From: CAZDIO01 sp964505555
Lineage (GTDB): Bacteria; Bdellovibrionota_C; UBA2361; SZUA-149; CAZDIO01
Assembly (NCBI GenBank): GCA_964505555.1
Contig: CAZDIO010000153.1
Coordinates: 1-23,293, forward strand
DNA: 23,293 nucleotides
Direction of reading: 5' to 3'
A program made the position numbers and the translations under genes. The notes beneath the pieces are model-generated. The model did no database searches. It was given only the letters and a program-made list of their open reading frames with translations, and had not been told where the DNA came from. Below are positions 21,058-23,293 of this stretch, one piece after another (position 1 is the first letter of the stretch; each line of letters starts with the position of its first letter).

Positions 21058-23130
21058 ATGAAAGCTGCTGCGAAGATGGTACGTGATTCAAAAAAAGTAA
21101 CTTCAATTTCAGAACGTCGAAACGAAAAAAATTCGCAACTTAAACCCGAGCAGCTCAAACGCGCTTACCGCGAGATGGTTCGGGCAAGAAAGGTTGATCT
21201 AAAGACAATCGTTCTCTACAAACAAAACAAGTGTCATTTTCAAATAGGGGTTGCGGGTCATGAAGCCGTCCAGGTAGCCGCCGCAGACTGCCTTAAAGCG
21301 GGAGATGATTGGGCGTACCCCTATTATCGGGATATGGCGTTTTGTGGAGCGTGGGGGATGACCACAAAGGAGTTTCTCTTAAATGTGATGAATAAAGACG
21401 CTGATCCAAACTCTGGGGGACGGCAGATGCCGATGCACTATGGGCATCAAAAACTAAACATCGTTAATCAAAGCTCTCCTACGGGAACACAATTTTTACA
21501 AGCCGTTGGTGCGGCGATGGCGATCCGTTTTCGGGGAGGTAATCAGGTGGTGTATGTCTCTGCGGGGGAGGGAACAACTTCTCAGGGCGATTACCATGAA
21601 GCACTTAATCTTGCAGCACGAGAGAAGCTTCCTGTAATTTTTCTTATCCAAGATAACAAATTTGCAATCTCTGTTCCGATCACAGAACAGCTTGCAGGAA
21701 GTAGTGTAGAGAAGATCTCCTCTGGATATGAAGGTCTTGAGACACGGTCGGTAGATGGGCTTAACTATGTAGAGTCCTTTCGGGTGATTCAAGAACAGGT
21801 CGAGCGCGCACGACGAGGAGAAGGTCCTTCGGTGATTGATGCGCAGGTAGTTCGTCTCCAGAGCCATTCCATATCTGATAACCAAGCAAAATACCGCACC
21901 CCTGAAGAGATCGAGAAAGACAAAGAGCGTGATCCGATCACTCTTTTTGGCACGCAGCTTGTTCGTGACGGCATTTTTTCAAAAGAAGATCTAAAAAAGA
22001 TCGATGAGGAGATCCAAAAAGAGATCGATGCAGACGCTCTTTGGGCGGAGGAGCAAGCAGACCCACTTCCTCATACCTGTGAAGATCACGTGTATGTAAA
22101 TCGAGAGCCGTGGACAGGGATCGTTGAAAAAGAAGCAACTGGGGAGGAGATGTTTCTTGTTGATGCACTGACCCGTGCACTTGATGAAGAGATGGAGAAA
22201 AACCCCGAGGTTGTAGTTTTTGGTCAAGACGTTGCGCACGGGAAAGGCGGAGTGTTTACCGTTACTACAGGACTTACCGCCAAATACGGAAACAACCGGG
22301 TGTTTAACTCTCCCCTCGCAGAGGCCACTATCGCAGGCACTGCAATCGGAATGGCGACGTTAGGAATGAAGCCAGTAGCAGAGATCCAGTTTGGAGATTA
22401 CATCTGGACGGCGATGATGCAGATCCGAAATGAACTAGCGACGATGAACTACCGTTCAAACGGCACCTTTACCTGTCCTGCAGTGCTTCGGGTTCCGATC
22501 GGTGGCTACATTCATGGTGCGGTGTATCACTCACAAAATATTGAAGCTACCTTTAGTCATTTCCCTGGTGTTCATGTTGTTCTTCCATCCAATGCGACTG
22601 ATGCAAAGGGTCTTTTAAAAGCAGCGATTCGAGGTAAGGATCCGGTGCTTTTTCTTGAACATAAGGGTCTTTATCGTCAGGTATATGCAAAAGGAAAAAT
22701 CGGCGGAGTAGATGAGCTGATTCCTTTAGGACGGGCGAAGGTTGTTCGTGAGGGAAGTGATTTGACCGTTGTTACCTGGGGCGCTCTTGTTCAAAAATCC
22801 CTTGTGGCTGCAGCAGAGTTTGCAAAAGAAGGGGTGCAAATTGAGGTAATCGATCTGCGTACGATCTCTCCACTGGACAGTGAGACGATAATTCAAAGTG
22901 TAAAGAAAACAGGACGATTGCTCATTGCGCATGAAGATGTGTTGTTTATGGGCTTTGGCGCAGAGATTGCAGCGATCGTTTCTGATCAAGCGTTTGAGTA
23001 TCTCGATGCCCCAATTCGTCGAGTCGGAGGTCGATTTACTCCAATTCCACATGCTTCCGTACTTGAAGATATGGTACTTCCGCAAAATGACGATGTGGTC
23101 AAGGCGGTAAGAGAACTTCTTGAGTACTAA
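21058..23130 (+). CDS. 2-oxo-acid dehydrogenase E1, fused alpha and beta subunits
   Basis: Thiamine-diphosphate decarboxylase component of a pyruvate or branched-chain 2-oxo-acid dehydrogenase complex. Residues about 30-345 are the alpha part, with ThDP motif GEGTTSQGDYHEALN near residue 170 followed by FLIQDNKFAISVP. Residues about 360-690 are the beta part: EEMFLVDALTRALDEEM, FGQDVAHGKGG, NSPLAEATIAGTAIG, VPIGGYIHGAVYHSQ and IEVIDLRTISPLD. The natural fusion occurs in several Gram-negative phyla. ATG start with AGGGGA upstream. It follows lpdA closely, so E3 and E1 are probably one operon; no E2 is in the window, though it may lie past 23293. Substrate preference (pyruvate or branched chain) cannot be fixed by eye. 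Confidence 0.93.
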   Translation: MKAAAKMVRDSKKVTSISERRNEKNSQLKPEQLKRAYREMVRARKVDLKTIVLYKQNKCHFQIGVAGHEAVQVAAADCLKAGDDWAYPYYRDMAFCGAWGMTTKEFLLNVMNKDADPNSGGRQMPMHYGHQKLNIVNQSSPTGTQFLQAVGAAMAIRFRGGNQVVYVSAGEGTTSQGDYHEALNLAAREKLPVIFLIQDNKFAISVPITEQLAGSSVEKISSGYEGLETRSVDGLNYVESFRVIQEQVERARRGEGPSVIDAQVVRLQSHSISDNQAKYRTPEEIEKDKERDPITLFGTQLVRDGIFSKEDLKKIDEEIQKEIDADALWAEEQADPLPHTCEDHVYVNREPWTGIVEKEATGEEMFLVDALTRALDEEMEKNPEVVVFGQDVAHGKGGVFTVTTGLTAKYGNNRVFNSPLAEATIAGTAIGMATLGMKPVAEIQFGDYIWTAMMQIRNELATMNYRSNGTFTCPAVLRVPIGGYIHGAVYHSQNIEATFSHFPGVHVVLPSNATDAKGLLKAAIRGKDPVLFLEHKGLYRQVYAKGKIGGVDELIPLGRAKVVREGSDLTVVTWGALVQKSLVAAAEFAKEGVQIEVIDLRTISPLDSETIIQSVKKTGRLLIAHEDVLFMGFGAEIAAIVSDQAFEYLDAPIRRVGGRFTPIPHASVLEDMVLPQNDDVVKAVRELLEY

Positions 23131-23181
23131 AAGTGGAAATAAAGGTGACAGTTACGAATGGCATTAAGATAAGAAGTATTT

Positions 23182-23264
23182 TAACACAGAGTTTCACGGA
23201 GTCTCACAGAGTGAAGAAAAAAAGTTAATGAATTTAACTCTGTGGAACTCCGTGAAACTCTGTG
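23182..23264. repeat. ACAGAG-type palindrome, copy 3
   Basis: Arms AACACAGAGTTTCACGGAGT (from 23182) and ACTCCGTGAAACTCTGTGTT (to 23264) are perfect complements. A further inner pairing of CACAGAGT with ACTCTGTG extends the stem to about 30 bases with mismatches. It lies about 50 bases after the E1 stop and could end or protect that mRNA. A base change in both arms relative to 11204-11293 (ACGGAG/CTCCGT versus ACAGAG/CTCTGT) keeps the pairing. Confidence 0.92.
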
Positions 23265-23293
23265 TTATTCAAAAAAGGCTCGATAAACGCTTA

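Overview
The window is a gene-dense, moderately AT-rich stretch of a bacterial chromosome. It encodes a diderm-type cytochrome c maturation (Ccm) system, a SohB-type membrane protease, a fused TrpE-TrpG, and a fused E1 alpha-beta 2-oxo-acid dehydrogenase. This mix, with TTG and GTG starts and several families of intergenic palindromes, suggests an uncultured or poorly studied Gram-negative lineage near Desulfobacterota, SAR324 or Bdellovibrionota. That placement is an inference from gene content only.

Layout. Positions 1-75 hold a palindromic repeat. Next come minus-strand trpEG (193-2373) and a plus-strand gene for a degenerate ABC-ATPase-like, tail-anchored protein (2603-3874). A second palindrome separates that gene from a convergent minus-strand LOG-family gene (4049-4768), which is followed by a minus-strand hypothetical gene (4934-5326) and a cytosolic redoxin gene (5475-6035). 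The gap 6036-6498 contains a candidate minus-strand small RNA with its own promoter-like element and a strong intrinsic terminator. A plus-strand unit then runs transketolase, a translationally coupled TPR protein, and a secreted amino-acid-type binding protein (6499-11169). It ends at an ACAGAG-type palindrome facing convergent engB.

From 17229 down to 11301 the minus strand carries tRNA-Arg(UCG), a 132-bp palindrome abutting the tRNA 3' end, and a tightly packed cluster: ccmE, ccmF, a small CcmI-like gene, ccmA, ccmB, ccmC, ccmD and engB. CcmE has Cys in place of the usual heme-binding His (CxxxY), and no ccmG or ccmH is present. This matches the variant Ccm system described for Desulfovibrio and some archaea. 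Positions 17230-17967 have no protein gene but contain the tRNA promoter and a composite of nested and duplicated palindromes. A pyrimidine-dimer-glycosylase-like gene (17968-18429) overlaps convergent sohB (18409-19392). The window closes with lpdA (19619-21028), the fused E1 gene (21058-23130) and another ACAGAG palindrome.

Functional themes: the lpdA-E1 pair gives E3 and E1 of a 2-oxo-acid dehydrogenase complex (E2 is not in the window). Ccm A/B/C/D/E/F moves heme and attaches it to periplasmic apocytochromes. Transketolase serves the pentose phosphate pathway, and TrpEG starts tryptophan synthesis. The least explained items are the pseudo-ABC tail-anchored protein, the small RNA candidate, the TPR protein coupled to transketolase, and the layered palindromes placed mostly at gene 3' ends.
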